From Desulfurococcales archaeon (GTDB taxonomy: Archaea; Thermoproteota; Thermoprotei_A; Sulfolobales; Ignisphaeraceae): a DNA stretch of 6,884 nucleotides. The stretch spans positions 1 through 6,884 of the forward strand of contig JAMOOB010000399.1 in assembly GCA_027066265.1 (NCBI GenBank). Direction: 5' to 3'. Under the pieces are notes generated by a model. It searched no databases. It saw nothing but the letters and a program-made list of their open reading frames with translations, and had not been told where the DNA came from. The position numbers were made by a program, and so were the translations under genes. Shown here piece by piece: positions 1-5,340 of the stretch. Numbering within the stretch: position 1 is the first letter of the stretch; the number at the start of each line of letters is the position of its first letter.

Positions 1-335
1 ATGTACCCAGCCACGATACCTAGAACACCGCCGATGAACGTTGTTAGTAGGGCTGCTATGATGCCCACTGCTAAGGAAGGTCTTGTGCCCCACACAATCA
101 TTGCCCAAACATCACGACCCTCGTAATCCGTTCCACAGGGATGTTCGGGAGAGGGAGGTGCAAACGTTTCGTTGAATATCTGATCCGGTGTATACGGCGT
201 GAATAACCACGGAAACGCTGCTACGATGAGAAAGAACGCGAGGAGTATGAATCCTGGTAAACCGAAGGGATGCCTTATAGCGAATCTGAAGAATAGCTCG
301 AGTTGCTCGAGGGTTCTAGATATCCTCGTAGCCAT
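1..335 (-). CDS. DppC-like ABC transporter permease, N-terminal part (runs off left edge)
   Basis: This is the second inner-membrane permease of a peptide/oligopeptide-type ABC importer; it would pair with the DppB-like permease to form the substrate channel. The frame was translated by hand from ATG at 335 and stays open to base 1, giving 111 residues. A short cytoplasmic N-terminus is followed by a first membrane segment (about residues 26-45, rich in Leu, Phe, Ile and Ala). An extracytoplasmic stretch then carries the family hallmark PPSPEHPCGTDYEGRDVW, matching the usual PPS.EHPLGTD..GRDV pattern, and a second membrane segment starts around residue 85. The start is supported by a GGAGAGGGTGA ribosome binding site with a 4-nt spacer. 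That site overlaps the stop codon of the upstream permease, so translational coupling is likely. The C-terminal half, including the EAA loop that contacts the ATPase, is outside the window. Confidence 0.9.
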   Translation of the reverse strand, partial: MATRISRTLEQLELFFRFAIRHPFGLPGFILLAFFLIVAAFPWLFTPYTPDQIFNETFAPPSPEHPCGTDYEGRDVWAMIVWGTRPSLAVGIIAALLTTFIGGVLGIVAGY

Positions 336-339
336 GTTC

Positions 340-350
340 TCACCCTCTCC
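340..350 (-). promoter_or_regulatory. Ribosome binding site of the dppC-like gene, overlapping the dppB-like stop
   Basis: On the minus strand the sequence reads GGAGAGGGTGA, then GAAC, then ATG. GGTGA is complementary to the archaeal 16S rRNA 3' end. Its TGA is also the stop codon of the upstream permease, so the two reading frames are tightly coupled. Confidence 0.75.
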
Positions 351-1335
351 TTATCCTTGGGTCTATGTATGCGTACAGTATTTCAGCTATTGTAACCGAT
401 ACTATGACTGCGAACGACACTATGTAGAAAGAGGCTACCACGGTAACGAAGTCCTTACCCATGATAGCTTCGTAAATGAGCGTACCCATCCCCGGGTACT
501 CGAAGACGGTCTCCGTAACCACCGCACCGCTCACTAGGAATCCGAGATCGATAGCCATCATCGTTATTACGGGTGGAAGAATGCATCGAAGGACTCCATG
601 CTCTAGAAGCGTCCTATCGTCGTAGCCTACCGCGCGCATAGTAACAACGTAATCGTTGGCCAGCTCATCGAGCATCATGTTCCTTATCGTGAAGAGGTAC
701 GCAATCATCGAGATCTTGGATAGACATATCAACGGTAGCAAGCTTCGCCAGAACCAGTCGATCGTAAACACAAACACGTTGGGCGGCACATACTGTAGCG
801 CTGCTCCCCATTTGGGCATCGCAGTGAATGGGAACCACTTCAGTATCTGCGCAAAAATGTATAGAAATACCATTCCTAGCCAGAACACGGGCAACGATCG
901 GTAGAGTAGCGCACCCCATAGAACCGCAAGCTCGCTCTTCCTACCATGTATTCTGGTGACAACCATTCCCAACAACATCCCTCCCATAGCTCCGAAGACG
1001 AAAGCCGATAGCACCAAACCCATCGTATTCACAAGTCTCCAGGTTATCTCCTCAATCACGATACGATGCGTAATCGGCGATCTATGCTTGAACAGCGATA
1101 ACGTTAACGATCCTACTATCACCTTGCTAAGACCCGTCAAAACATCGTCTCGATAACCCCATTCCTTACATAGCTCTTCGTACTGTTCATACGTTATCTT
1201 CCTCTCGTAGAGCAAAACATCGAACGGAGTTCCAGGAACCGAACGCATCAACACGTATATGAGAACTATCACAAGGATCAAGGTAACGAATCGATGTATT
1301 ATCTTCGCGATGACGTACTGCAACATCTTCGTCAT
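340..1335 (-). CDS. DppB-like ABC transporter permease
   Basis: This is an integral-membrane subunit of a peptide/oligopeptide-type (PepT family) ABC importer. The N-terminus MLQYVIAKIIHRFVTLILVI followed by SVPGTPFD is the usual first helix plus PGDP-like motif of DppB. About six hydrophobic segments follow. The EAA-type cytoplasmic loop that docks on the ATPase is clear (DELANDYVVTMRAVGYDD, about residues 223-240), as are TETVFEYPGMG and the C-terminal YIDPRIRRG typical of the family. The start at 1335 (331 aa) was chosen because GGGGTG lies 9 nt upstream. ATG at 1356 (338 aa) is an alternative that would be nearly leaderless relative to the TATA box; ATG at 1326 is less likely. The gene lies 171-192 bp behind the substrate-binding protein gene and has its own promoter. 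The transported substrate cannot be told from sequence; some archaeal members of this family carry sugars rather than peptides. Confidence 0.93.
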   Translation of the reverse strand: MTKMLQYVIAKIIHRFVTLILVIVLIYVLMRSVPGTPFDVLLYERKITYEQYEELCKEWGYRDDVLTGLSKVIVGSLTLSLFKHRSPITHRIVIEEITWRLVNTMGLVLSAFVFGAMGGMLLGMVVTRIHGRKSELAVLWGALLYRSLPVFWLGMVFLYIFAQILKWFPFTAMPKWGAALQYVPPNVFVFTIDWFWRSLLPLICLSKISMIAYLFTIRNMMLDELANDYVVTMRAVGYDDRTLLEHGVLRCILPPVITMMAIDLGFLVSGAVVTETVFEYPGMGTLIYEAIMGKDFVTVVASFYIVSFAVIVSVTIAEILYAYIDPRIRRG

Positions 1336-1375
1336 TGTAAGCAACACCCCGTCCATCGATAACGGCTCACGTCAC

Positions 1376-1386
1376 CGATATAAACC
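1376..1386 (-). promoter_or_regulatory. TATA box for the permease operon
   Basis: The minus strand reads GGTTTATATCG, a good archaeal TATA element. Transcription would start about 25 bp downstream, near 1352-1356, which fits either a leaderless start at 1356 or a leader of about 20 nt before the start at 1335. The permeases can therefore be expressed separately from the binding protein. Confidence 0.6.
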
Positions 1387-1485
1387 TATCCTTTCAATCT
1401 CTCCCAACATTTTCATACACACAAAGTAAGTATGACAAGCGTAGAATCGAAACATAGAATGAAGAAATCATTGTATAGAAGATCT

Positions 1486-1496
1486 CTCGAAAAATA
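1486..1496 (-). terminator. Possible T-rich terminator after the binding-protein gene
   Basis: The minus strand has a run of five T (1490-1494) about 35 nt beyond the stop codon of the substrate-binding protein, within an AT-rich stretch. Archaeal terminators are often plain T-runs, but this one is short, so support is weak. Confidence 0.3.
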
Positions 1497-1527
1497 GTTT
1501 GAGTATGTTTGGTTTGCATTACGCAGT

Positions 1528-3528
1528 TTACTTCCTAACGAACCTGCCAGCAACGAATCCTATTATAAGTCCTATGATTAGTAGACCTATCGTTACTGCC
1601 CAGTTGACCTCAGTCTTTACAACGGTTGTAGTCGTCGGCTTCGTCACGACCTGCGTAGTAGTTACAACGCTGGTAACAGTCTTCTCTACTGGCGAGGGCG
1701 TTATCGATACCGTCATCACGATTGTCTGACCGCTTACTATCGTCGATACGATCGTGCGTAGCACTGTTGCCGTCTTCACGACAGTGGTAGGCGATGGTAT
1801 TCCTAGGATCTCGTAGAGATCTGGGTTGAGCTGAGCAAGTTCTTGCATTGTTAGCTTGCGAGCTTTCTTAACAGCTTCCTCAACGCCGCCAACCATCATC
1901 GGTCCTTCCTTGTTGAACGCTACCTTGGATCCTATCACGCTCCAGTATCCTCCTGGATACGCGTATGGACCTACGACCCAGTCCTTGTACTTATCGATTC
2001 TGAATAGCAACGCCTTGATTGGGTGGTACAACGATATGAATGCCAAGTCCTTGGCTAGTATCTTCTGAGCTTCGTACAGATATTTGACATCTCCAGTCTT
2101 TAAGTACTGGTCTAGTACCTTATCGAAGTTCGGATCGCTGAACTTTGGTATGTTGCCTGGGTCTCCAGTCTTCCACCAGGATAGGTCGCTAGGCTTGTGC
2201 GGCACGTAGCCAGCGATTGCGAGATCAAACTTGCGCTGACCCCATAGATCCCAGTAGTTGGATGCCTTCCTGACCTCTACCTTGATACCGATCTTCTCTA
2301 GCATTTTAGCGATCTCGTCACCGATTGCATCTCTAAAGAATGCGTCTCCCGGTGCTCGAGTTAGTAGTACCAGCACGATGTTCTTTCCATCGGGACCATT
2401 CCTAATGCCATCACCATCCGTGTCCTTGTATCCTAGCTCGTCTAGTAGCTTGTTAGCGTAGGATACATTGTACGGATACAGCTCTTCCTTCGGTATGTAT
2501 AGCGAGAGCTCTCCGAATGCTGGCCCTATGAAGGTCTCCGTACCCTCGATCGCTGTTTCGCCGTAGTACTTGGACACTATGTACTTGACGTTAATGGCGT
2601 AGGCAATAGCTTTCCTGAACTTCACGTTCTTGAACAGCGGGTTCTCGAAGTTGAAGGTTAGCAGATGGTTTGAGGTGGATAGAACGCTGAATAGCTGTAT
2701 TGGTAGGCGCTGAGCCTTGATCTGGTCAACCGTAGTCTTCAGCAGCTTTCCGTAGAGGAAGTGCAGTCCAGCATCAACCTCGCCGTTGAGTAGCATGCTT
2801 ACGAACGTATCCCTACTCTTAACTACGAGTATCACTATCTTATCGACTTCGGGCTTCCCTCTGTAGAAGTCTGGGTTAGCGACTAGGACCACGTGGTCTT
2901 CAGCAACCTCTACAACCTTGAATGGACCGCAACCGATCATCTGTTCAGCCGTTAGGGGTGCCGTGGTATCGCTAAGCTTCTCCCATACATGCTTTGGAAC
3001 TATGTACATCGTCGTAAATGCTCGTAGCAGAATTTCATCGGCTGCCGCTTCCTTAGCATCGTAGATGAACTGAACCGTATACTTATCGATTACTTTAACC
3101 TCCTTCAATCCCTTGTAGACAATGCTATCAACAGCTGGATACTTCTCGGGGCTACTGAGTACTAGGTCTATCGTGTACTTCACGTCGTCCGCCGTAACCT
3201 CTACACCATCATGCCATTTCACGCCCTTTCTCAAGTAGAACGTCACTATCTTCTCGCTACCCTTGGTCTCGATCTTCCACTTCTCAGCAAGCGCCGATAC
3301 TAGGTTGCCTACGGGATCGTACCTTATCAGAGGTTCGTACACTAGGTCTAGCACGTACTGTCCGTAGATGGTTCCGAACACTAGTGGGTTGAGAATCTTC
3401 CACTTAGGTGTTGCTAGGATCAGCGTTACTCCCTGAGCATGTAGATAGCTTAGACCTCCTAGCAGAGGTCCTACGATTAGCGCAGCCATTAGCATTGGTA
3501 GAACGAGTTTCAGAACCCTTGAACTCAT
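1528..3528 (-). CDS. ABC transporter substrate-binding protein, family 5 (peptide/oligopeptide type), membrane-anchored
   Basis: This is the extracytoplasmic solute receptor of the importer encoded downstream. Start ATG 3528 gives 666 aa and opens with a signal sequence (basic MSSRVLK, then a hydrophobic core to about residue 30, ending LSYLHAQG). The mature part is a family-5 solute-binding domain (about 50-530) with typical blocks: an N-terminal LVYEPLIRYDP block, YLRKGVKWHDGVEVTADDVKYT at about 98-119, FNFENPLFKNVKFRKAIAYAI, and a DTDGDG calcium-loop-like motif at 369-374. A Thr/Val-rich stalk (about 578-640) and one transmembrane helix (about 643-661) ending in RFVRK follow, the usual crenarchaeal way of tethering a binding protein to the outer face of the membrane. 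GTG at 3552 in the same frame would lie upstream of the expected transcript start, so ATG 3528, with GGGTG 8 nt upstream, is preferred. The ligand is unknown. Confidence 0.94.
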   Translation of the reverse strand: MSSRVLKLVLPMLMAALIVGPLLGGLSYLHAQGVTLILATPKWKILNPLVFGTIYGQYVLDLVYEPLIRYDPVGNLVSALAEKWKIETKGSEKIVTFYLRKGVKWHDGVEVTADDVKYTIDLVLSSPEKYPAVDSIVYKGLKEVKVIDKYTVQFIYDAKEAAADEILLRAFTTMYIVPKHVWEKLSDTTAPLTAEQMIGCGPFKVVEVAEDHVVLVANPDFYRGKPEVDKIVILVVKSRDTFVSMLLNGEVDAGLHFLYGKLLKTTVDQIKAQRLPIQLFSVLSTSNHLLTFNFENPLFKNVKFRKAIAYAINVKYIVSKYYGETAIEGTETFIGPAFGELSLYIPKEELYPYNVSYANKLLDELGYKDTDGDGIRNGPDGKNIVLVLLTRAPGDAFFRDAIGDEIAKMLEKIGIKVEVRKASNYWDLWGQRKFDLAIAGYVPHKPSDLSWWKTGDPGNIPKFSDPNFDKVLDQYLKTGDVKYLYEAQKILAKDLAFISLYHPIKALLFRIDKYKDWVVGPYAYPGGYWSVIGSKVAFNKEGPMMVGGVEEAVKKARKLTMQELAQLNPDLYEILGIPSPTTVVKTATVLRTIVSTIVSGQTIVMTVSITPSPVEKTVTSVVTTTQVVTKPTTTTVVKTEVNWAVTIGLLIIGLIIGFVAGRFVRK

Positions 3529-3559
3529 TGCACAGACACCCGTAGACACCACCGATTCT

Positions 3560-3572
3560 CTTTATATAAAAG
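3560..3572 (-). promoter_or_regulatory. Strong TATA box for the binding-protein gene
   Basis: The sequence TTTATATAAA (3561-3570) is a near-ideal archaeal TATA box and is itself a perfect palindrome. On the minus strand it would start transcription near 3540, just before the GGGTG ribosome binding site and ATG 3528. Because it is symmetric it could in principle also fire on the plus strand toward the sRNA cluster. Confidence 0.75.
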
Positions 3573-3599
3573 CGCTTCTACAAATGCGAGACCAACCGC

Positions 3600-3611
3600 T
3601 ATACGCGTATA
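3600..3611. repeat. 12-bp perfect palindrome TATACGCGTATA, possible promoter or operator
   Basis: The inverted repeat is exact over 12 bp and is followed on the plus strand by TCTCTGAG. Its right half with the next base gives TATATC (3609-3614), a possible TATA element for plus-strand transcription starting near 3636, ahead of the first sRNA. It could equally be a protein-binding site for the divergently transcribed importer gene. No second copy was seen in the window. Confidence 0.35.
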
Positions 3612-3659
3612 TCTCTGAGCCGCACCACGTTACTACGGAGTGAACTCTATACTTACGCG

Positions 3660-3709
3660 ATGATGAGAGCCTGCGACGAATGATTCGTGATTGAGAAGAG
3701 CCGAGCTGA
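3660..3709 (+). ncRNA. Box C/D guide sRNA 1
   Basis: Archaeal C/D sRNAs direct 2'-O-methylation of rRNA or tRNA together with L7Ae, Nop5 and fibrillarin. Box C is ATGATGA (3660-3666) and box D is CTGA (3706-3709). The internal boxes are weaker: D' ATGA (3680-3683) and C' GTGATTG (3687-3693), separated by 3 nt. Guide regions are 13 nt (3667-3679) and 12 nt (3694-3705, AGAAGAGCCGAG). The second guide is complementary over about ten bases to UCGGCUCUUC, recalled as a conserved 23S rRNA peptidyl-transferase-region segment (about E. coli 2506-2515). The box-plus-five rule would place the methyl group on the second G of UCGG. Total length and box spacing equal those of its three neighbours, which supports it despite the imperfect internal boxes. 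Mature ends probably extend a few nucleotides beyond the given limits. Confidence 0.72.
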
Positions 3710-3711
3710 GC

Positions 3712-3761
3712 TCAGCCCTAGCGAACTTCATCACTTATCAGCGTGGTTCCGACCTCATCAC
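3712..3761 (-). ncRNA. Box C/D guide sRNA 2
   Basis: All four boxes are perfect on the minus strand: C GTGATGA (3761-3755), D' CTGA (3741-3738), C' GTGATGA (3734-3728) and D CTGA (3715-3712), with a 3-nt D'-C' spacer. The D' guide is GGTCGGAACCACG (13 nt) and the D guide is AGTTCGCTAGGG (12 nt). The D-guide complement, CCCUAGCGAACU, resembles the 23S rRNA domain I segment (UAGCGAAC, then AGUACCGUGAGGG; about E. coli 450), and the predicted methylated base is the A of CCCUA. This match is from memory of the conserved rRNA and is inference. The target of the D' guide is not recognised. Its box D lies 2 bp from the box D of the convergent sRNA 1, inside the palindrome GCTGAGCTCAGC. Confidence 0.9.
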
Positions 3762-3789
3762 AGGCGATGATACGACCATAACCTGGATC

Positions 3790-3839
3790 ATGATGAAACG
3801 GCTGTGAGCTGACCCGGTGATGATCCGTGTTTAAGCTGA
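3790..3839 (+). ncRNA. Box C/D guide sRNA 3
   Basis: All four boxes are perfect on the plus strand: C ATGATGA (3790-3796), D' CTGA (3809-3812), C' GTGATGA (3817-3823) and D CTGA (3836-3839), with a 4-nt D'-C' spacer. Both guides are exactly 12 nt: AACGGCTGTGAG before D' and TCCGTGTTTAAG before D. The complements to look for in rRNA or tRNA are CUCACAGCCGUU and CUUAAACACGGA; neither was recognised. The box C lies 28 bp from the box C of the divergent sRNA 2, and no convincing TATA element fits in that gap, so it is probably processed from a longer plus-strand transcript. Confidence 0.9.
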
Positions 3840-3847
3840 CAACTTAA

Positions 3848-3897
3848 TCAGTTCGTGCAACTATCATCACCGTTCAGAGCCGGTGGAGGTTCATCAC
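3848..3897 (-). ncRNA. Box C/D guide sRNA 4
   Basis: All four boxes are perfect on the minus strand: C GTGATGA (3897-3891), D' CTGA (3877-3874), C' GTGATGA (3870-3864) and D CTGA (3851-3848), with a 3-nt D'-C' spacer. The D' guide is ACCTCCACCGGCT (13 nt) and the D guide is TAGTTGCACGAA (12 nt). Complements to search are AGCCGGUGGAGGU and UUCGUGCAACUA; no target was recognised. A TATA element at 3919-3927 lies at the right distance (about 26 bp) for transcription to begin at or next to box C, so this sRNA is likely transcribed with little 5' trimming. It is convergent with sRNA 3, with box D to box D 8 bp apart. Confidence 0.9.
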
Positions 3898-3917
3898 CAC
3901 GTAGCTCTCCACGCATA

Positions 3918-3928
3918 CGTTTATATCT
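3918..3928. promoter_or_regulatory. TATA element placed to serve both TFS (plus) and sRNA 4 (minus)
   Basis: The plus strand reads GTTTATATCT and the minus strand AGATATAAAC, so a TATA-like core is present in both orientations. In the plus direction the expected start is near 3947-3951, giving a leader of about 35 nt before the TFS coding region. In the minus direction the expected start is near 3897-3900, at the box C of sRNA 4. Either or both uses are possible; the dual use is inferred from spacing. Confidence 0.6.
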
Positions 3929-3984
3929 CTACAAACCGAATATGGTACCGGGAACAAGCTGCACGAGAGCGTGGGGGATGAACC

Positions 3985-4317
3985 ACGTCCTTCTGTCCGC
4001 GTTGCGGATCGCTACTACGTGTTTCTGGAGGCAAGCTCGTGTGTCCACGTTGTGGCTACACGCGTGTACCCACCAAGAAGGATGCTGAAGCACTCCGATT
4101 TGTAACTAAACTCGAGCACCCTAAGCTAGGTAGCAGCACGGTTGCCCTAGATATTCCTCCCGATGCATTGATGCGCCACGACGTTACATGTCCTTCGTGT
4201 GGTCATCGAGGCGTTTACTATTGGCGTAGACAGGTTTCAGGTGCTGAAAGCTCGGACGAGCTTGAGCGTGTTTGGAAATGCCCTGCGTGCGGATATGAAT
4301 GGGTCGAACGAGAGTAG
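3985..4317 (+). CDS. TFS/RpoM-like archaeal transcription factor S, two zinc ribbons, no canonical start codon
   Basis: TFS is related to TFIIS and to the small RNA polymerase subunits Rpb9/Rpa12; it binds RNA polymerase and usually triggers RNA cleavage in backtracked complexes. Read from ACG 3985, the product is 110 aa, the normal TFS length. The N-terminal ribbon is FCPRCGSLLRVSGGKLVCPRCGY (C4, C7, C20, C23) and the C-terminal ribbon uses C69, C72, C99 and C102. The frame is closed by TGA at 3979-3981, and no ATG, GTG or TTG occurs before the first zinc ligand. The first ordinary start, GTG 4039, would give 92 aa and delete half of the N-terminal ribbon. The ACG sits where relatives have Met (M-x-F-C) and follows a G-rich stretch, so a rare ACG start is possible. 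A one-base indel is the other explanation, because ATG at 3978 would join the frame as MTTSFC if one A were absent. The acidic pair D91-E92 is present, but the hairpin around it differs from the family's RSADEP form, so cleavage activity is uncertain. Confidence 0.82.
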   Translation, partial: TSFCPRCGSLLRVSGGKLVCPRCGYTRVPTKKDAEALRFVTKLEHPKLGSSTVALDIPPDALMRHDVTCPSCGHRGVYYWRRQVSGAESSDELERVWKCPACGYEWVERE

Positions 4318-4328
4318 GGCTCTAGCAC

Positions 4329-5264
4329 TTACCTACCAAACTCACGATCTACGCAGGTAAGCACGATGCTCAACGCACGTTCCGCATCCCTTAGGGTTGG
4401 AACAACGCGCTGTTCATCTACATACTCTCCGCGCACCAGTTTAAGGAATGCCCTATCCTCTACGAGAAGCGGTTCTTCGCCCACTACCTTCTCTACGATG
4501 TAGCTACCATCGGGTTTCCTAACCATGATCGTCGAATCGTCCGTATTGCACCTAGCAAACGCGTTCTCGCCCACCAACTCGATCTCCCTTACCTTAGCCA
4601 AGGAGAGACCGTCGACGTGCACCAAACATCTAGTACCCTTCCCTTCGAGCACCATTACGAGTAGCTCATCGATGCCTAGTACAGCTCTATGAACGTCTAC
4701 GATCCTCAACTCATCGAGGTTCAGAACGTAGCTACAGAGATCTACGTCGTGTATCGCAAGATCGAGTGCTAAGGGATAGCGTCTCATGTGTGGTGGTCTA
4801 CGGGATAGCCTTCTAAATATTGCGTAGTATACGCCGAGCGAGGAAGCAATGCTACGAAGCTTTGCGACAACAGCGCTGAATCTCATTATGAATCCTGGAA
4901 CCGCTACGAGTCCACGACTCTCCACTATTCTCCTTAGCTCTCGCAGATCTTCGAGCTTCGTAGCCACGGGTTTCTCTACAAGCACGTTGATGCCCATGGA
5001 TGCAACTCTTCGAGATACTTCGGCAAGGCTTTCGATCGAGGTAGCGATTATCGCAGCTTCTACACCGAGCTTCTCCAAATCGTCGATAGATTCGCAAACA
5101 CGTTGAACGCCGAACTCGTTGGCTACGGTTCGAGCTCTTCCAAGATCTATATCGTGAATACAAACGAGTTCGGCGATACCCTCCCTCTCAAGACTTTTCA
5201 CAACGCGAACGTGGTTCCTACCCCATCTACCTACACCAAGAACCGCTACCTTGACTCGCGCCAA
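4329..5264 (-). CDS. Gfo/Idh/MocA-family NAD(P)-dependent oxidoreductase
   Basis: This family oxidises or reduces sugars, inositols, amino sugars and related alcohols using NAD(P). The 311-aa protein opens with a Rossmann strand-turn (VKVAVLGVGRWG; G10, G12, G15). The family's EKPVA motif (E97-K98-P99) contributes the catalytic Lys region, and the C-terminal half has DLAIHDVD (D168, H172, D173), matching the conserved catalytic His/Asp helix. TTG at 5264 is preferred as start because GGTG lies 6 nt upstream and the Rossmann strand begins at once. GTG 5273 is the main alternative. The ATGs further upstream (5300, 5423) fall within or beyond the TATA box, giving a non-homologous N-terminal tail. 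The substrate is not predictable. The gene is divergent from the DsbA-like gene and ends 11 bp from the TFS stop. Confidence 0.88.
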   Translation of the reverse strand: MARVKVAVLGVGRWGRNHVRVVKSLEREGIAELVCIHDIDLGRARTVANEFGVQRVCESIDDLEKLGVEAAIIATSIESLAEVSRRVASMGINVLVEKPVATKLEDLRELRRIVESRGLVAVPGFIMRFSAVVAKLRSIASSLGVYYAIFRRLSRRPPHMRRYPLALDLAIHDVDLCSYVLNLDELRIVDVHRAVLGIDELLVMVLEGKGTRCLVHVDGLSLAKVREIELVGENAFARCNTDDSTIMVRKPDGSYIVEKVVGEEPLLVEDRAFLKLVRGEYVDEQRVVPTLRDAERALSIVLTCVDREFGR

Positions 5265-5296
5265 GAGCTGCACCGAGCTAAAGGCAACGCTTAGCA

Positions 5297-5310
5297 ACAT
5301 ATTTTTAACT
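5297..5310. promoter_or_regulatory. Shared AT-rich promoter core between the oxidoreductase and DsbA-like genes
   Basis: The plus strand reads ACATATTTTTAAC and the minus strand GTTAAAAATATGT, the only AT-rich block in the 76-bp intergenic region. Spacing predicts a minus-strand start near 5278, just ahead of GGTG and TTG 5264. It also predicts a plus-strand start near 5330, just ahead of GGTGG and GTG 5341. One block therefore seems to supply TATA function to both genes. Confidence 0.6.
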
Positions 5311-5340
5311 CTTAGCGGCATCGCGTCCTCGGTGGAGCAC

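Noticed and set aside
199..537. 112-codon plus-strand open frame opposite the permease junction
   Set aside because: It lies fully antisense to two well-supported permease genes, has no ribosome binding site or recognisable domain, and its composition looks like a shadow frame.
3762..3789. GCGATGATA between sRNA 2 and sRNA 3 as another box C
   Set aside because: It matches box C only partly and no box D in the right register follows before sRNA 3 begins.
3553..3984. CRISPR array, tRNA or insertion-sequence ends in the non-coding stretch
   Set aside because: The recurring TGATGA and CTGA words are C/D boxes in both orientations with unrelated guides between them. There are no long direct repeats, tRNA consensus elements or terminal inverted repeats.
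3855..4088. Open frame of 77 codons on the plus strand across sRNA 4 and the start of TFS
   Set aside because: It is out of frame with the zinc-ribbon coding sequence, covers the sRNA boxes, has no family-like features, and its ATGs (3942, 3978) lead only into a shadow of TFS.
4852..5163. 103-codon minus-strand open frame inside the oxidoreductase gene
   Set aside because: It is out of frame with the Gfo/Idh/MocA protein, very rich in Arg and Ser, and has no motif.
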